49,479 nucleotides of DNA from JAWLCQ01 sp041687095 (GTDB lineage: Bacteria; Planctomycetota; Phycisphaerae; SM23-33), in assembly GCA_041687095.1 (NCBI GenBank), contig JAWLCQ010000014.1, positions 1-49,479 of the forward strand. The letters are read 5' to 3'. Position 1 is the stretch's first letter, and every line of letters starts with the position of its first letter. A model generated the notes under the pieces. That model was not told where the DNA came from and made no database searches. It saw only the letters and a program-made list of their open reading frames with translations. Shown here in pieces: positions 33,078-41,501 of this stretch. The position numbers were made by a program, and so were the translations under genes.

Positions 33078-34157
33078 ATGACCATTGAGCTTCGTGACAA
33101 CTGCACCTATGCCCTGCTCGTGCCCACCAGCATGGGCGTTCGCCTCACCCCCACGGACCGCCAGCCCATGCACACGGCCGCCACGCTGATGATGCAGGCG
33201 ACGAGCGCCGAGACCAACGTCGCCTCCATCCCCGCGTACCTGGGGCTGCGGGTGAAGGTGCTCACGACGTTCGTGAAGGACAGCCCGATCGCGCGGTTCA
33301 TCCAGGACAGCCTCGCCGCCCGCCACATGGACTACGAGGGCAAGGACGTCCCGCAGGGCGGGCCCTGGGGCTACCGCCACCAGTTCAACCTCGCCGACAC
33401 CGGCTGCGGCGCCCGCGGGCCCCGCGTGCACAACGACCGCGCGGGGGAGGTCGGGCGGACGCTCAACGTGAAGGACTTCGACCTCGACCGCATCTTCGGG
33501 ACCGAGGGCGTGCAGATCGTCCACCTGTCGGGGCTCGTCGGGGCGCTATCGCCCGAGACCAGCGAGTTCTGCCTCGCCCTCGCCCGGGCGGCCAAGAAGT
33601 ACGGCACGCGGATCTCCTTCGACCTCAACCACCGCGCGTCGTTCTGGAAGGGGCGGGAGCAGGAACTCCACGACATCTTCGCCGAGATCGCCTCGCTGTC
33701 GGACATCCTCGTCGGAAACGAGGAGGACTTCCAGTTGTGCCTGGGCATCGAGGGGCCCGACACCGGCGGCAAGGGCCTCGCCGGGCAGATCGAGAGCTTC
33801 AAGGGCATGATCCAGCGGGCCAAGCAGCAGTTCCCCCACGCCACCGCCTTCGCCACCACCCTCCGCGAGGTCGTCAGCACCGAGCAGCACCTGTGGGGCG
33901 CGATCCTGTCGGCCGGGGAGGACTGGCACGTCGTCGAGCCCCGGCCCATCACGGTCCTCGACCGCATCGGGGGCGGCGACGGGTTCGTCGGGGGGCTGCT
34001 CTACGCGATCCTCCGCGGGTGGGAGAGCGAGAAGTGGGCCCAGTTCGGCTGGGCGACGGGTGCGCTCGCCACCACCGGCCTGACCGACTACGCCCAACCC
34101 GCCGATGAGGAGCAGGTGTGGAGCATCTGGCAGGGCAACGCGCGGGTGAGGCGGTAG
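33078..34157 (+). CDS. PfkB-family sugar kinase, KDG kinase-like
   Basis: A 359-residue ribokinase-fold kinase. The catalytic/anion-hole motif DRIGGGDGFVGGLLYAIL places base Asp301 (GGGD in place of GAGD). Upstream, HLSGLVGALS, ISFDLNHRASFW and DILVGNEEDFQLCLGI match 2-keto-3-deoxygluconate kinases. It would phosphorylate KDG released from uronate-containing polysaccharides, consistent with the lyase-like proteins nearby. ATG 33078 has AAAGGA upstream and a well-placed promoter. The closely matched aldolase (Eda) is not in the window. Confidence 0.85.
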   Translation: MTIELRDNCTYALLVPTSMGVRLTPTDRQPMHTAATLMMQATSAETNVASIPAYLGLRVKVLTTFVKDSPIARFIQDSLAARHMDYEGKDVPQGGPWGYRHQFNLADTGCGARGPRVHNDRAGEVGRTLNVKDFDLDRIFGTEGVQIVHLSGLVGALSPETSEFCLALARAAKKYGTRISFDLNHRASFWKGREQELHDIFAEIASLSDILVGNEEDFQLCLGIEGPDTGGKGLAGQIESFKGMIQRAKQQFPHATAFATTLREVVSTEQHLWGAILSAGEDWHVVEPRPITVLDRIGGGDGFVGGLLYAILRGWESEKWAQFGWATGALATTGLTDYAQPADEEQVWSIWQGNARVRR

Positions 34158-34169
34158 ACGCCCCTCTGG

Positions 34170-34480
34170 GGCGGGAAATCCGAAATCCGAAACTCGAAAT
34201 CCGAAACAAATTCAAAGCACGAAATCCAAATGCTCCAAACCACGCGCCGGGTGCCGTGGTTCGCGGAGTGCAGCGGCTTGCCTCGGCGGAGCCTTGGCGG
34301 AGACGGGAGCAACCACGTTTGGCAGAACCACCGCCCTGCGTGAACGGGCGGCCGCACGGCTGTGAGAAGCGCAGCCGTGGCACCCGGCACAAGACCAGAC
34401 AGGTGAGAGGTGAGAGGTGAGAGGTGAGAGAAATGCCCGGCAGCGTGCACTCTAACCTCTCACCTCTAACCTCTCACCTC
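34170..34480. repeat. Mixed repeat cluster upstream of the flavoprotein gene
   Basis: The 355-bp gap 34158-34512 contains no gene. In order: repeated GAAATCC words (34175-34205), an expanded family B element (34248-34320), a family C remnant (34350-34386) and a tandem-word palindrome. The left arm of the last is about four copies of AGGTGAG words with 9-base period (34401-34430); the right arm is CTAACCTCTCACCT-like copies (34451-34480). Confidence 0.82.
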
Positions 34481-34512
34481 GCCGTTTAATCCCAGCACAA
34501 CGCGAGGAAGTA

Positions 34513-36624
34513 ATGCGCGAGATCAGCATCGAAGTCGACGGCCGGACCGTTCCGGTCACCACCGCCAACACGATCATCGTCGGGACCGGGGCCGCCGGGA
34601 TGAACTGCGCGGTCCAGCTCGTCCGCTTCTGGCGGACGCGGGGCGTGGCGGACCCGCAGGACAAGGTTCTGCTCGTGACCGCCGGCCGCAAGCTCGGGGC
34701 GTCCCGCATGAGCGGGTCCGACAAGCAGACGTACTACAAGATGGGCACCAGCCCGCGCGTGCCCGACACGGCCGAGGACTTCGCCAAGACCCTCACCGCG
34801 TTCGGCTGCTGCCACGGGGACAATGCCCTTATCGAGGGCATCGGGTCGCTGCGAGGGTTCTACAACCTCGTCGAGGTCGGCGTGCCCTTCCCGCACGAGC
34901 CCTTCGGGGCGTTCATCGGGTACAAGACCGACCACGACCCCTACGAGCGGGCGACGTCCGCGGGGCCCAAGACCAGCAAGTTCATGAGCGAGTGCCTCCA
35001 GGCCGAGTCCCAGCGCATGGGCCTGCAGATCGCGGACAACATGACCGTCGTGCGGTTCCTCACCGAGGATGGTCCCAGCCCTACCGGACACGGGCGAGAC
35101 GCCCGTGAGACACACGGGCAAGATGCCCGTGCCACGGAAGGCACGGGCCGCCGCGTCATCGGCATGCTCTGCCTCGACACCGCGAGCGGGGACGGGACGG
35201 GCGTGCGGCTGTTCCTCGCGGAGAACTGGGTCCTGGCGGCCGGGGGCCCGGGCGAGGTCTACCAGACCACCGTCTACCCCAAGGGGCAGTTCGGCATCCA
35301 CGCGCCCGCCCTGGAGGCGGGGCTGGAGGCGTGCAACCTCACCGAGAGCCAGTACGGACTCGCGTCGATCCAGTTCCGCTGGAACGTCTCGGGCACGTAC
35401 ATGCAGGTGATCCCCCGCATCTTCTCCACCGACGCCGACGGCAACGACGAGCGGGAGTTCCTCACCGAGTACTTCGACGACATGCCCGCGATGGCGACGA
35501 ACATCTTCCTCAAGGGCTACCAGTGGCCCTTCGACGCCCAGCGGATCACGGGGCACCGCTCGTCGCTGATCGACATGGCCGTCCACCAGGAGACCGTCGT
35601 CCGCGGGCGCCGCGTGTGGATGGACTTCCTCCGCAACCCCGTGGGGGCGGCGGGCTGGGCGGAGTTCCGCATCGACGATCTCGACGGCGAGGCCCTGGAG
35701 TACCTCCAGAAGACCGGGGCGCTGCAGGCGGCGCCCATCGAGCGCCTCGTGCACATGAACCCCCCCGCCATCGACATCTACACCGAGAACGGGATCGACC
35801 TGCACAGCGAGCCGCTGGAGATCGCCGTCTGCGCCCAGCACCAGAACGGCGGGTTCGCGGTGGACAAGTGGTGGCGGTCGAGCGTGGGGAACGTCTTCGT
35901 CATCGGCGAGATGGCCGGGACGCACGGGGTGAAGCGCCCGGGCGGGTCGGCCCTCAACGCCGGGCAGGTCGGGGCGCTGCGGGCGGCGGAGTACATCGCC
36001 CACGCCCGCTGCCAGTGCGTCCCCGACGGGTCCGCCCTCGATGACGGGGCGAAGGCCCAGCTCCGCGACGCCCTCACCGCCCTCGCCGAACTGGCGAGCA
36101 AGGCCGCGACGGCCCCCCAGTCCGCCGACGCGGCCCTCGACGAACTCCGCGGCCGCATGACCCGCTGCGGGGCCCACCTCCGCAGCGCCGCCGGGGCCCG
36201 AAAGGCCCTCGACGACGCCAAGGCCCAGCTTGCCCGCATCGATCGCGAGGGCCTGCAGCTCGCCTCCCCGGCCCGCCTGCGCGACGCCGTCATCGTCCGC
36301 CAGCAGTGCCTCACGCACGTCGCCCTGCTCAAGGCCATCGTCGGGATGTTCGACCGCGGGGTGGGCTCGCGCGGGTCGCACTGCATCCTCGACCCCCAGG
36401 GCGTGGCGATGCACCCCAAGCTCACCGACCCCCAGACCGGCGAGCCCTACCGCTTCCAGCCCGAGAACGAGTCCCTGCGAGGCACGATCCTCTGCCTCCG
36501 CTACAACCCCCAGGCGCCCGACCTCTTCGACCTCCGCGACGAGACCCCCCGCCCCATCCCCCAGCGCGAGATCGCCTTCGAACCGGCCTGGACGGAGTTC
36601 CGCGAAGGGAAGATCTACGAATAG
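34513..36624 (+). CDS. FAD-dependent oxidoreductase, fumarate reductase/aspartate oxidase superfamily
   Basis: A 703-residue flavoprotein. The FAD-binding motif IIVGTGAAGMNCAVQLVRFW is at about 21-40. Later RPGGSALNAGQVGALRAAEYI is the conserved C-terminal FAD segment near 475. The ASRMSGSDKQTYYKMG and VPFPHEPFGAFIGYKTDHD segments fit the fumarate reductase/succinate dehydrogenase flavoprotein superfamily. The substrate is unknown. Residues about 192-209 (GHGRDARETHGQDARATE) are encoded by an inserted palindromic repeat. GAGGAAG lies upstream of the ATG. Confidence 0.85.
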   Translation: MREISIEVDGRTVPVTTANTIIVGTGAAGMNCAVQLVRFWRTRGVADPQDKVLLVTAGRKLGASRMSGSDKQTYYKMGTSPRVPDTAEDFAKTLTAFGCCHGDNALIEGIGSLRGFYNLVEVGVPFPHEPFGAFIGYKTDHDPYERATSAGPKTSKFMSECLQAESQRMGLQIADNMTVVRFLTEDGPSPTGHGRDARETHGQDARATEGTGRRVIGMLCLDTASGDGTGVRLFLAENWVLAAGGPGEVYQTTVYPKGQFGIHAPALEAGLEACNLTESQYGLASIQFRWNVSGTYMQVIPRIFSTDADGNDEREFLTEYFDDMPAMATNIFLKGYQWPFDAQRITGHRSSLIDMAVHQETVVRGRRVWMDFLRNPVGAAGWAEFRIDDLDGEALEYLQKTGALQAAPIERLVHMNPPAIDIYTENGIDLHSEPLEIAVCAQHQNGGFAVDKWWRSSVGNVFVIGEMAGTHGVKRPGGSALNAGQVGALRAAEYIAHARCQCVPDGSALDDGAKAQLRDALTALAELASKAATAPQSADAALDELRGRMTRCGAHLRSAAGARKALDDAKAQLARIDREGLQLASPARLRDAVIVRQQCLTHVALLKAIVGMFDRGVGSRGSHCILDPQGVAMHPKLTDPQTGEPYRFQPENESLRGTILCLRYNPQAPDLFDLRDETPRPIPQREIAFEPAWTEFREGKIYE
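35086..35137. repeat. Family G palindromes inserted in frame in the flavoprotein CDS
   Basis: Two adjacent palindromes, CACGGGCGAGACGCCCGTG (35089-35107) and CACGGGCAAGATGCCCGTG (35113-35131). The same family occurs intergenically at 41502-41544 and 41766-41810. Length and phase keep the frame open. Confidence 0.88.
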
Positions 36625-36733
36625 CCATTCCCGCCTTCGCAAACAGCAGCGAAGGCGGGAAGAAAAGGGCCTGTCCACGCGAAACAGCGGCAGATGGGCA
36701 TTGGGCTGACCACGGAAGACCGGCCGCTACAGA

Positions 36734-36762
36734 TTGACGATCCCCGGCCGCGGATGTACGAT
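36734..36762 (+). promoter_or_regulatory. Promoter of the PD-(D/E)XK nuclease gene
   Basis: TTGACG (36734-36739), 17 bases, TACGAT (36757-36762), with start near 36769. This position excludes the in-frame ATG at 36694 and supports ATG 36817. Confidence 0.6.
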
Positions 36763-36816
36763 CCGGGTTGTTGCCAAGTCTGGTGCCGGGTAGTCCAGCT
36801 TCCGAACAAGGGTCCA

Positions 36817-37851
36817 ATGGAAAACCGAACGCGACTGTTGAGCGAGCTTGTCTATAAGGGGCCGGAGGACGGCCATACGGAGTTGCTTGCGGAACTGATG
36901 CGGACCAGGAAGTTTCGCGATGTGCTGGCAAGCGAACTCCTTGGCCTGTCAAAGGCTCTGCCAGAGCCGGTACGGGTAGACACACAAGTCCCTAACCAGC
37001 ATGCCGGTGGAAAACCAGACATGCTAGTTGAGTGGCCGCACCAGCGCGTGATGATCGAGAGTAAGCTGTCCGCCGGTCTCAGGGATCACCAAGCCGATTC
37101 GTACCTTCAGGAGTTGCGGGCCCTGTCAAAGTTGGACCATGAGGCACCCGTGCTCTTCTTCCTGGTTCCCGATTCCCGAACTAGGTCTGTGGCCCAGGAG
37201 GTTTGGGAGCGGTTGGGCTATGCGGGGCGCGATGATGTTGAGGGCCAACATGAGGGGGTCATCGTCCGCGTCGGCACTTGGCAAACGGCGGCCGCGTCGA
37301 TCCGCACCGTGGGAATCGATGATCCGGTGGCAGCATATCTCCGCGACGCGTTTGTGCAGATGGTCGAGGATATGACCATTCGATCTCCCGCACCGATGAC
37401 CTTGCAGGAGGCAGCCATGCTTGAATCCCCCGAATTCATCCGTGCCAGCCAAGCCCTGGCAGACCTTCTGGTTCGTGTGCGAGAGCAGTTGAGAACGCGG
37501 GGCGAACAGCCGTCAATGTCGAAAGGCCAGGACCTGTCGTGGAGCGGGTTCTACTCAGGGCGACCGGAAGAGCCGGAATGCCGGATCTGGCTGGGATACT
37601 TCTATCAAGCGGCGGCCCACTTCAACCGAGGTCCTGTGTGGCTTCAGCTTGGCTCGCCGCTGCTGGAGGAGGCCGTACGCGGTCGCATCCAAAAGGCCGG
37701 CTTCGAGGTGTATGAAGGTAACATCTTCCCCAACTGGGGCGGGTGGATAATCCCAATCAGACTGCCTCAGACGGACGATGCGGCACGGCAAGTCGAGGAG
37801 ATCATCGAGCAGATCGAGCAAGTGCGACAGGCAGCCACTAGCAACGGATAG
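36817..37851 (+). CDS. PD-(D/E)XK nuclease-domain protein on a lower-GC patch
   Basis: A 344-residue protein. The nuclease core is GGKPDMLVEW, then VMIESKLSA (Asp and Glu-x-Lys of the PD-(D/E)XK motif), preceded by TELLAELMRTRKFRDVLASE, in the style of PDDEXK_4-type restriction or defence nucleases. The C-terminal 150 residues show no motif I recognise. Codon use and base composition are visibly less GC-rich than the flanking genes, a sign of recent transfer. ATG 36817 has AAGGG upstream and fits the promoter. It is followed by a toxin-antitoxin remnant. A defence role is inference. Confidence 0.75.
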   Translation: MENRTRLLSELVYKGPEDGHTELLAELMRTRKFRDVLASELLGLSKALPEPVRVDTQVPNQHAGGKPDMLVEWPHQRVMIESKLSAGLRDHQADSYLQELRALSKLDHEAPVLFFLVPDSRTRSVAQEVWERLGYAGRDDVEGQHEGVIVRVGTWQTAAASIRTVGIDDPVAAYLRDAFVQMVEDMTIRSPAPMTLQEAAMLESPEFIRASQALADLLVRVREQLRTRGEQPSMSKGQDLSWSGFYSGRPEEPECRIWLGYFYQAAAHFNRGPVWLQLGSPLLEEAVRGRIQKAGFEVYEGNIFPNWGGWIIPIRLPQTDDAARQVEEIIEQIEQVRQAATSNG

Positions 37852-37956
37852 GTCATATGCCCTCGGGATGCAGGGATTGCCATCTCCCTCTTCGAGGCAG
37901 GCGGCGGCATGTGCTTTCGCTTCCCTCACGCTCCCAGCCGTCCTATGCTGGTAGGT

Positions 37957-38202
37957 ATGAGAGTCACGCTGAAGATTGACGACGACGTAGCCGTGCTGCT
38001 GCAACGGGCGCGGCAGGGCGGGCGACGGAGCCTCAAGGAGGTGGCCAATGAGGCTCTGCGCCTTGGTCTGCGGGCGATGGAGGCACGCCCCGAAAAGGAG
38101 CGGTTCCACGTCAAGCCGTTGAAGCTCGGGCCCTGCCTGATCGGCAGCCTTGACAACGTCGCCGAAGCCCTTGCCATCGCCGAGGGCGAGGACTACCGGT
38201 GA
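37957..38202 (+). CDS. VapB-type antitoxin
   Basis: An 81-residue protein with the ribbon-helix-helix start MRVTLKIDDDVAVLLQRARQ and SLKEVANEALRLGLRAM, then a toxin-binding tail, as in DUF2191/VapB antitoxins. A TATGCT box (37944-37949) ends seven bases before the ATG, with TTCCCT 17 bases further up, so the transcript may be leaderless. Its stop overlaps a GTG that would start VapC, but only a stub of that gene remains. Confidence 0.8.
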   Translation: MRVTLKIDDDVAVLLQRARQGGRRSLKEVANEALRLGLRAMEARPEKERFHVKPLKLGPCLIGSLDNVAEALAIAEGEDYR

Positions 38203-38306
38203 GAATCCTCGACGCCCGGGAGAACAGTCTTGAAGACACACTCTCCTCTGCGCCTCCGCGTCTCTGCGGCCCAGTCTCCAGAACTCCCAGGTTGGAAATG
38301 ACATGA
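38199..38306 (+). pseudogene. Remnant of a VapC toxin gene, cut by a tandem-word repeat
   Basis: GTG at 38199 overlaps the vapB stop (GTGA) as in intact vapBC pairs, and the first codons read VRILDAR, like the start of PIN-domain toxins. After about ten codons the sequence changes into the CTCTGCGCCTCCGCGTCTCT repeat (38235-38260) and the frame stops at 38304. The catalytic acidic residues beyond the first Asp are gone. The stop overlaps the ATG of aroK. Identification as VapC rests on position and a few residues. Confidence 0.55.
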
Positions 38307-38821
38307 AGTCCAACATCGTTTTGATCGGGTTCCCCGGGGTGGGCAAGAGCACGGTGGGCGTGCTGCTGGCGAAGGAGACGGGGCGCGGGTTCGTCGATAC
38401 CGACGTGCTCATCCAGCAGCTTGAGTGCCGCCCCCTGCAGGCCATCCTCGACAGCGACGGGCTCGACGCGTTCTGCCGCATCGAGGCGGCCTCGCTGCTG
38501 AGCCTCGACGTCGAGAGCACCGTCATCGCCACCGGGGGCAGCGTGATCTACAGCGACCGCGCCATGGGCCACCTCGCCGACGGCGGGGTCGTCGTGCACC
38601 TGGACCTGCCGCTGGCGGAACTCCAGCGGCGGCTGTCCAACCTCGCCACCCGCGGGGTCGTCATGCCCCCGGGGGAGACGCTCGCCTCCCTCCACGCCGC
38701 CCGCCACCCCCTCTACGCCCGCTACGCCGACCTCACCATCGACTGCACCGCCAAGACCCAGGACGAGATCGTCATGGCCATCGCCTCCGCGCTGCAACCG
38801 CGTCCGTCGAACCCCGACTGA
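38303..38821 (+). CDS. aroK: Shikimate kinase
   Basis: A 172-residue kinase of the aromatic amino acid pathway, phosphorylating shikimate at O3. The Walker A is GFPGVGKST (9-17), followed by GFVDTDVLIQQLE (shikimate-binding Asp) and STVIATGGSVIYS (GG motif). The lid region and adenine-binding segment are shorter than in E. coli AroK, and some members of this group could be generic shikimate-kinase-like proteins. ATG 38303 overlaps the end of the VapC remnant. Confidence 0.88.
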   Translation: MKSNIVLIGFPGVGKSTVGVLLAKETGRGFVDTDVLIQQLECRPLQAILDSDGLDAFCRIEAASLLSLDVESTVIATGGSVIYSDRAMGHLADGGVVVHLDLPLAELQRRLSNLATRGVVMPPGETLASLHAARHPLYARYADLTIDCTAKTQDEIVMAIASALQPRPSNPD

Positions 38822-38846
38822 TACGCGTCCCCTTTGATTCCTGCGT

Positions 38847-38886
38847 GGGTGCCGTGGGTTGCGCAGCGAAGCGGAGCAACCACGTC
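38847..38886. repeat. Palindromic repeat family B, copy 5
   Basis: GGGTGCCGTGGGTTGCGCAG and its mirror, ending AGCAACCACGTC, between convergent aroK and the ABC exporter gene. Confidence 0.8.
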
Positions 38887-38904
38887 ACCGCCGCGGAAGA
38901 GGCC

Positions 38905-40893
38905 CTACGATCCGCCGCCGTTGAGCTGCAGGACCTTGCCGAACTGCTGCGCGAAGAGCTTGGCGTAGAGGTCCTTCCTCGCGAGCAGCTCCTCGTGGGT
39001 GCCCATCTCCCGCACGCACCCCCCGTCCATCACCACGATCCGGTCGGAGCTGAGGATCGTCGAGAGGCGGTGGGCGATGATGAGCGACGTGCGGCCCTCC
39101 AGGAGCTTCTCCAGGGCGGACTGGATGAGGTACTCGCTGGTGGCGTCGAGGTTGGAGGTGGCCTCGTCGAGGATGAGGATGGCGGGGTCCTTGAGCAGGG
39201 CCCGCGCGATGGACAGGCGCTGCTTCTCGCCCCCGGACAGGCGGAAGCCCCGCTCGCCCACGACGGTGTCGTAGCGGTCGGGGAGGGAGGCGATGAAGTC
39301 GTGGATGTTGGCGGCGCGGCAGGCGGACTCGATCTCCGCGGCGGTCGCGTCGGGGCGGGCGTAGAGGAGGTTCTCGCGGATGGTGGCGTGGAAGAGGAAG
39401 GTCTCCTGCGTGACGACCCCGATGTGGGAGCGCACGGATTCCTGCGCGAGTTCCCGCAGGTCGTGCCCGTCGAGCGTGATGCGCCCCGCGTCGGGGTCGT
39501 AGAAGCGGGGGACGAGGTAGGTGATCGTCGTCTTGCCCGCCCCGCTGGGGCCCACGAGGGCGACGCGCTCGCCCGGGGCGATCTCGAAGGACACGTCCTG
39601 AAGGGCGAAGCGCTGGGTCTCGTCCTTGGCCTGGCCGTTTCCGTCGGCCCCGCCGCTGGGGGCGGGGTCCCCGTCCCCGTGGGCGGGTCCGCCCTTCTCG
39701 GCGGTGTGCCTGGCGAGCATGGCCGGGGGCGTCGGGTAGCCGAAGCTCACGCCCTCGAAGCGGATGTGCCCCTGCGTGTGCGCCAGGGGCAGGGCGTCGG
39801 GGCGGTCCTGGACGTCGGTGGTCATGTCGAGGTACGCGAAGATCCGCTCGAACACCGCGCCCGCCCCCTGGATGTCCACGTACACCGACGCGAGCTGCAC
39901 CAGCGGGCGGTAGAGGTTGCGGAGGAGCATCGTGAACGCGATGAGTTCCCCGACCGTCAGCGCCCCGCGGATCGCCTGGAGCCCCCCGTACCAGTACACC
40001 AGCGCCGGTCCGATCGCCCCGAAGACGCCCAGGATCATGAACAGCCACCGCCCCACGATGGTCTGGCGGATGTGCAGGTCGCGGACGCGGGTGCTGTGGC
40101 CGTTGAACTCGTCGGAATCGCCCTGGCGCTGCCCGAAGATGTTCATCAGGATCGAGCCCCCGACGTGGAGGCGCTCGTTGAGGAACGCCAGCAGCCCCGC
40201 CTGCGCCTGCTGCGTCTCCATCGACAGCCGCCGGCGGACGCGCCCGACGAGCTTCGACGGGAGGTAGAATGCCGGAACCACCGCCGTCGCCAGCAGCGTC
40301 AGCCGCCAGTTCATCGACAGCAGCGCCACCGCCGTCGCCCCCAGCGTGGCGACGTTGCCCACGATGGTCACGATCGTCCCCGTCGTCACGCCCTGAACGG
40401 CGTTGACGTCGTTGGTGATGCGGGAGACGATCTCGCCCGATCGCGTCGCGGTGTAGAACCGCAGGCTCATGCGCTGCAGGTGGCGGAACAGCTCGCCCCG
40501 CAGATCGAAGATGATCGCCTGCCCCGTGCGGGCGGTCAGCGTCTGCTGAAGCACTCCGATGAGCCCGCTGCCCAGCGCCAAGGCCACCACGGCGGCCGCC
40601 ATCAGCGTCAGGAGCGTCGCGTCGCCCTGGGGGATCGCCCGGTCCACGATGAGGGCGACGGCGAAGGGCGGCAGGACCCCCAACGCCGCCGAGAGCCCGA
40701 TGCAGCCCAGGATCACCAGCCACGCCTTCCAGTAGGGGCCGAAGTAGCGCCCGATGCGCTTCAGCTCGCCCCGCCCGATGCGCGGCGGGGGGCCGTCGTG
40801 GCGGTCCTGCATGAAGTGCCGGTGCAGCCCGTAGGTCCGCCCCATCCCGCCCGCCGCCGCCCCCATTCCCCCCCAGCCGCCGGGAGGCATCAC
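38905..40893 (-). CDS. ABC exporter, fused permease-ATPase (MsbA/MDR type)
   Basis: A 662-residue half-transporter. The N-terminus is Gly/Met-rich, six transmembrane helices span about 50-350, and the nucleotide-binding domain begins about 375. Visible motifs are Walker A LVGPSGAGKTTITYL, Q-loop VVTQETFLFHATI, signature FRLSGGEKQRLSIARA, Walker B AILILDEATSNLD and the H-loop IIAHRLSTI. A Gly/Asp/Pro-rich insert (about 385-420, AEKGGPAHGDGDPAPSGG) splits the start of the ATPase domain and is unusual. It would homodimerise and export a lipid or drug. Its ATG overlaps the marR stop, so a MarR-controlled efflux operon is likely. Confidence 0.93.
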   Translation of the reverse strand: MMPPGGWGGMGAAAGGMGRTYGLHRHFMQDRHDGPPPRIGRGELKRIGRYFGPYWKAWLVILGCIGLSAALGVLPPFAVALIVDRAIPQGDATLLTLMAAAVVALALGSGLIGVLQQTLTARTGQAIIFDLRGELFRHLQRMSLRFYTATRSGEIVSRITNDVNAVQGVTTGTIVTIVGNVATLGATAVALLSMNWRLTLLATAVVPAFYLPSKLVGRVRRRLSMETQQAQAGLLAFLNERLHVGGSILMNIFGQRQGDSDEFNGHSTRVRDLHIRQTIVGRWLFMILGVFGAIGPALVYWYGGLQAIRGALTVGELIAFTMLLRNLYRPLVQLASVYVDIQGAGAVFERIFAYLDMTTDVQDRPDALPLAHTQGHIRFEGVSFGYPTPPAMLARHTAEKGGPAHGDGDPAPSGGADGNGQAKDETQRFALQDVSFEIAPGERVALVGPSGAGKTTITYLVPRFYDPDAGRITLDGHDLRELAQESVRSHIGVVTQETFLFHATIRENLLYARPDATAAEIESACRAANIHDFIASLPDRYDTVVGERGFRLSGGEKQRLSIARALLKDPAILILDEATSNLDATSEYLIQSALEKLLEGRTSLIIAHRLSTILSSDRIVVMDGGCVREMGTHEELLARKDLYAKLFAQQFGKVLQLNGGGS

Positions 40894-41387
40894 TTGCCCT
40901 CCTGCCGCCGGCGGCGGAGTTCGCGGCGGAGCTTGGTCAGCAGGCGGACGAGCGTGGCCTTCTCCGTCTGCGTCAGCCCTCCCGTGAGGTCGCCCAGCAG
41001 GGCGGTGTGGGCGGGCAGGGCGCGGGCGACGGCGTCGTGCCCGGCGGGGGTGAGGCGGACGAGCGTGGCGCGGCGGTCGGCGGGCGTGGTGCGGACGACC
41101 AGGCCCTGGCGCTCCAGGCGGTCCACCAGGCCCGTCACGTTGGACTTCGTCACGATCAGCCGCTGGCCGATCTCGCCCATCCCCAGCCCCCCGGGCGGGG
41201 CGGAGCGGAGCAGCAGCAGCGCGTTGAGCTGCGCCGCCGTCAAGTCCCTCTGCCGCAGGTCCGCGTCCAGGAAGGGGGTGAGGCGGGAGTGCGTGCGGAG
41301 CAGGTTGAACACCACCAGGACGTCCAGGTCCGCCCCCATCGCGTCCTCGACGAACGCCAGTTCCTCATCGGTCGTACGGGTCGCCAT
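40890..41387 (-). CDS. MarR-family transcriptional regulator
   Basis: A 165-residue winged-helix repressor. The DNA-binding part is LTAAQLNALLLLRSAPPGG, LGMGEIGQRLIVTKSNVTGLVDRLE, the wing VVRTTPADRRATLVRLTPAG, and helices for dimerisation at both ends. ATG 41387 has GGGAGGA upstream; a longer frame to 41435 lacks one. The stop overlaps the exporter start by four bases. An inverted repeat at 41401-41420 lies just upstream and is a natural autoregulatory site. Confidence 0.92.
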   Translation of the reverse strand: MATRTTDEELAFVEDAMGADLDVLVVFNLLRTHSRLTPFLDADLRQRDLTAAQLNALLLLRSAPPGGLGMGEIGQRLIVTKSNVTGLVDRLERQGLVVRTTPADRRATLVRLTPAGHDAVARALPAHTALLGDLTGGLTQTEKATLVRLLTKLRRELRRRRQEGK

Positions 41388-41400
41388 GCGGTCCTCCCGG

Positions 41401-41420
41401 ATAGTGCATACATCGACTAT
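41401..41420. promoter_or_regulatory. Operator candidate for the MarR regulator
   Basis: ATAGT (41401-41405) and ACTAT (41416-41420) are inverted around ten bases, 14 bases upstream of the marR start. The size suits MarR sites. Binding is inferred. Confidence 0.45.
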
Positions 41421-41501
41421 CGACCCCTGAATCATATCGCCCCCCGCGCCCGCCCGTCAACGGGCGGGGCGCTTCACGTCCGGGCCATCGCCTCTCCGTG
41501 G

